DNA of 64,000 nt from Psychrobacter sp. M13. GTDB lineage: Bacteria > Pseudomonadota > Gammaproteobacteria > Pseudomonadales > Moraxellaceae. The position numbers and the translations under genes are program-made. The notes beneath the pieces were generated by a model. That model saw only the letters and a program-made list of their open reading frames with translations, did no database searches and was not told where the DNA came from. The stretch spans positions 2,666,001-2,730,000 of the forward strand of contig NZ_CP132194.1 of NCBI RefSeq assembly GCF_030718935.1, given 5' to 3'. Positions 62,369 to 64,000 of this stretch are shown here, piece by piece. Position 1 is the stretch's first letter; every line of letters begins with the position of its first letter.

Positions 62369-62740
62369 TTATTTTAGTTCAACAGTAGCGCCAGCTTCTT
62401 CAAGTTTCTTTTTCAACTCTTCAGCTTCAACTTTGTTTGCGCCTTCTTTGATTGGTGCTGGAGCACTTTCAACCAAATCTTTCGCTTCTTTCAAGCCAAG
62501 GCCAGTAGCTTCACGTACAGCTTTAATGACCGCAACTTTCTTTTCGCCGAAGCTAGCAAGAACTACGTCAAACTCGTCTTTTTCTTCAGCAGCAGCAGCA
62601 GCAGGACCGGCAGCAGGAGCAGCAGCGGCAACAGCAGCAGTTACGCCGAATTTTTCTTCCATAGCGCTGATTAATTCAACGATATCCATTACTGACATTT
62701 CAGCGATTGCGTTTAACACATCATCTTTAGATAGTGCCAT
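62369..62740 (-). CDS. rplL: Ribosomal protein bL12 (L7/L12)
   Basis: Stalk protein of the large ribosomal subunit that recruits translation factors. The N-terminal dimerisation domain (residues 1-33), an Ala/Gly-rich hinge (about 36-52) and the C-terminal domain with [25 protein letters not shown] (about 66-90) are all present. The length of 123 is normal. GGAGA lies before the ATG. It follows rplJ after 123 bases. Confidence 0.98.
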   Translation of the reverse strand: MALSKDDVLNAIAEMSVMDIVELISAMEEKFGVTAAVAAAAPAAGPAAAAAEEKDEFDVVLASFGEKKVAVIKAVREATGLGLKEAKDLVESAPAPIKEGANKVEAEELKKKLEEAGATVELK

Positions 62741-62863
62741 GAGAACTCTCCGTTATCTGATAAAAATTAATTGATCTTAATAGCGTTTTGATTGCGTGCC
62801 ACAATTTAGAAAAGGCGTGGCTTACTACAATCAGCGCTGTAAAATTTACGTTAAAACAAGCAA

Positions 62864-63391
62864 TTAAGCAGCTTCTTGTGCGTCTTTGATTGCTGCTACA
62901 GTGCGAACCAGCTTACTAGGAACAGCGTTCATAGTTTGGACAAGCTTAGTCACAGGTGCATTCATAGTAGCCATCAAGATAGAGATTGCTTCGTCGCGAG
63001 TTGGTAGCTTCGATACGCGCTCTAGCTCTTCTGGACCATAAACCACACCGCCGACTGATACTAATTTAGCTTCTAAAGCTTTGTTGTCTTTGCTAAAATC
63101 GAAAACGACTCTAGCAGCAGATCCCAAATCTTCCATTGAAAAAGCTAAAAGTAGTGGACCAGTCATGCTGTCGGACATGCACTCAAACTTAGTGCCTTCA
63201 AATGCGCGTTTTGCTAGGGTATTTTTTACCACTTTCAAAACCACACCTTTATCACGGGCTTGTTCGCGCAGCTTAGTAAGCTTTGCAACACCAATACCAT
63301 GATATTCGGCAGCTACTGCTGAGTAAGCATTAGCAGCAACTTCAGACACTTCAGCCACAACTTGTTGTTTTTGCTCTAGCGTTAATGCCAT
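62864..63391 (-). CDS. rplJ: Ribosomal protein uL10
   Basis: Base of the ribosomal stalk, carrying the bL12 dimers, and usually the translational repressor of its own operon. With the ATG at 63391 it has 175 residues and a normal N-terminus (MALTLEQKQQVVAEVSEVA). GGAGT lies upstream. An in-frame start eight codons earlier would add untypical residues. Segments such as LRVVKNTLAKRAFEG-type VLKVVKNTLAKRAFEG and GPLLLAFS are conserved. Confidence 0.97.
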   Translation of the reverse strand: MALTLEQKQQVVAEVSEVAANAYSAVAAEYHGIGVAKLTKLREQARDKGVVLKVVKNTLAKRAFEGTKFECMSDSMTGPLLLAFSMEDLGSAARVVFDFSKDNKALEAKLVSVGGVVYGPEELERVSKLPTRDEAISILMATMNAPVTKLVQTMNAVPSKLVRTVAAIKDAQEAA

Positions 63392-63815
63392 AAGTTGACT
63401 CCTTAATCTTACCAATCATTTTGTAACCTAAGTCACAAGCTATGATTGACTTGATACGATACGTTATTTATAAATACTATCGAAATAGCATCTACTCGTA
63501 ACGACTGATTACGGCACCGTTATCAGAATGACGTCGAATGATAGAATAGTATTGATATTAGTATCAATGAAAAACACGACCCTATCGGCTCTAGTCTTAA
63601 ACTGGGTGGGTCACCGTCTGCGTAGGACAATTGAGATTTTCATCTGTCATCGATTAACAAAAGCAGCTCGTAGTTATCAATAATAATTCAAAAATCATTA
63701 ATAATAACTCAAAACCGCTCTCTACCTACGGTCTTAGACAGCGTAGCAAAAGCTACGCTGACCTAATTTGAATAAATTTAATTATTTGTTAAAGCATCTG
63801 CTAATAAAAGCGAGC
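63392..63815 (-). promoter_or_regulatory. rplA-rplJ intergenic region with probable L10 leader
   Basis: 424 bases separate rplA from rplJ. This should contain the rplJ promoter and the structured leader bound by L10(L12)4. The minus-strand stretch CCTACGCAGACGGTGACCC (63608-63626) and its surroundings (about 63570-63660) are GC-richer than the rest and are the best candidate for the leader. A perfect ATTGATA-TTAG-TATCAAT hairpin is at 63551-63568. No ORF is supported here; the assignment to the L10 leader is by position. Confidence 0.45.
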
Positions 63816-64000
63816 TTATTTAGCCATACGGTAAGGTACAGGATCAATTGAGATACCTGGGCCCATCGTGCTAGATAAAGAGATCTTTTTGATAAAAGTA
63901 CCCTTTGAAGTCGCAGGCTTAGCACGTTTAAGATCAGCAAGTAGCGCTTGAGCGTTTTGCATGATTTGATCTTCTGTAAAGCCAACTTGACCGATAGTCG
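63816..64000 (-). CDS. rplA: Ribosomal protein uL1, C-terminal part (cut by window edge)
   Basis: The last 60 or so residues of L1 are read on the minus strand from the window edge to the TAA at 63816-63818: [19 protein letters not shown], then [18 protein letters not shown], then [11 protein letters not shown]. These match the conserved C-terminus of bacterial L1, which binds 23S rRNA and its own mRNA. A different open frame across the same region is a shadow. The rest of the gene, and presumably rplK, lies beyond the window. Confidence 0.96.
   Translation of the reverse strand, partial: TIGQVGFTEDQIMQNAQALLADLKRAKPATSKGTFIKKISLSSTMGPGISIDPVPYRMAK

Noticed and set aside
62433..62774. Plus-strand frame opposite rplL
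   Set aside because: It is an antisense shadow created by the Ala/Lys/Glu codons of rplL.
63782..63985. 67-residue minus-strand frame at the right edge
   Set aside because: It is a shadow frame; the true rplA C-terminus is read in another frame and stops at 63816.

Overview
The window is a stretch of gammaproteobacterial chromosome, most likely from Psychrobacter or a close relative in the Moraxellaceae. This is inferred from protein character and gene order (pilMNOPQ divergent from a class A penicillin-binding protein and followed by aroK-aroB-SPOR protein, rplAJL-rpoBC, gltBD, tandem fadD copies, HemJ instead of HemG/HemY). No 16S rRNA or tRNA gene is visible to confirm it. Most of the window is core, vertically inherited DNA. 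Both ends are cut inside genes: valS on the left and rplA on the right, both on the minus strand.

Layout. 1-4.5 kb: the 5' part of valS, a formate/nitrite-type channel, and a minus-strand run of small poorly known proteins (two YbjQ-like proteins, a YecA/UPF0149 protein, a very acidic protein). 4.6-12.1 kb: an Smp-like membrane protein divergent from serB, a DUF368 (PopT-type) transporter, an SCP2-like protein, bioB and hemJ. 12.2-20.6 kb, minus strand: a secreted NlpC/P60-like protein, a small membrane protein, rph, two tandem fadD genes and a VWA lipoprotein. 20.9-23.2 kb: parC. 23.2-25.5 kb is the only clearly accessory part: an AT-rich SMI1/KNR4 gene between two inverted REP-like palindromes, a decayed REP-associated transposase (RAYT), a BLUF-like protein with an altered flavin pocket and a secreted PEBP-like protein. 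25.6-34 kb: a photolyase-family gene without iron-sulfur cysteines, a HAD phosphatase, an AbgT transporter, a frameshifted small membrane protein, an SDR, a PotD-like binding protein and an FUSC protein. 34.1-40.1 kb: gltBD. 40.9-52.4 kb: the SPOR protein, aroB, aroK, pilQPONM and PBP1A. 52.5-64 kb: a DUF6586-like protein, rpoC, rpoB, rplL, rplJ and the end of rplA.

How the genes work together. pilMNOPQ encodes the alignment complex and outer-membrane secretin of type IV pili. aroK and aroB supply shikimate-pathway steps, and the SPOR protein next to them is in the DamX position. gltB and gltD form NADPH-dependent glutamate synthase. rplJ-rplL-rpoB-rpoC form the usual ribosomal protein/RNA polymerase operon, with a long leader before rplJ and a hairpin between rplL and rpoB. 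serB completes serine synthesis, bioB biotin synthesis and hemJ protoporphyrin formation; the fadD pair activates fatty acids.

No complete insertion sequence, prophage, CRISPR array, tRNA or rRNA was seen. No clear new multigene system was found. The best leads are the REP/RAYT/SMI1 island (23.19-24.02 kb), the two blue-light-related genes beside it (BLUF-like and photolyase-like, each departing from the standard cofactor residues), an apparently geneless consensus promoter at 24.78 kb, a two-base frameshift at 30.41 kb, and hairpins in the 855-base gap upstream of gltB.
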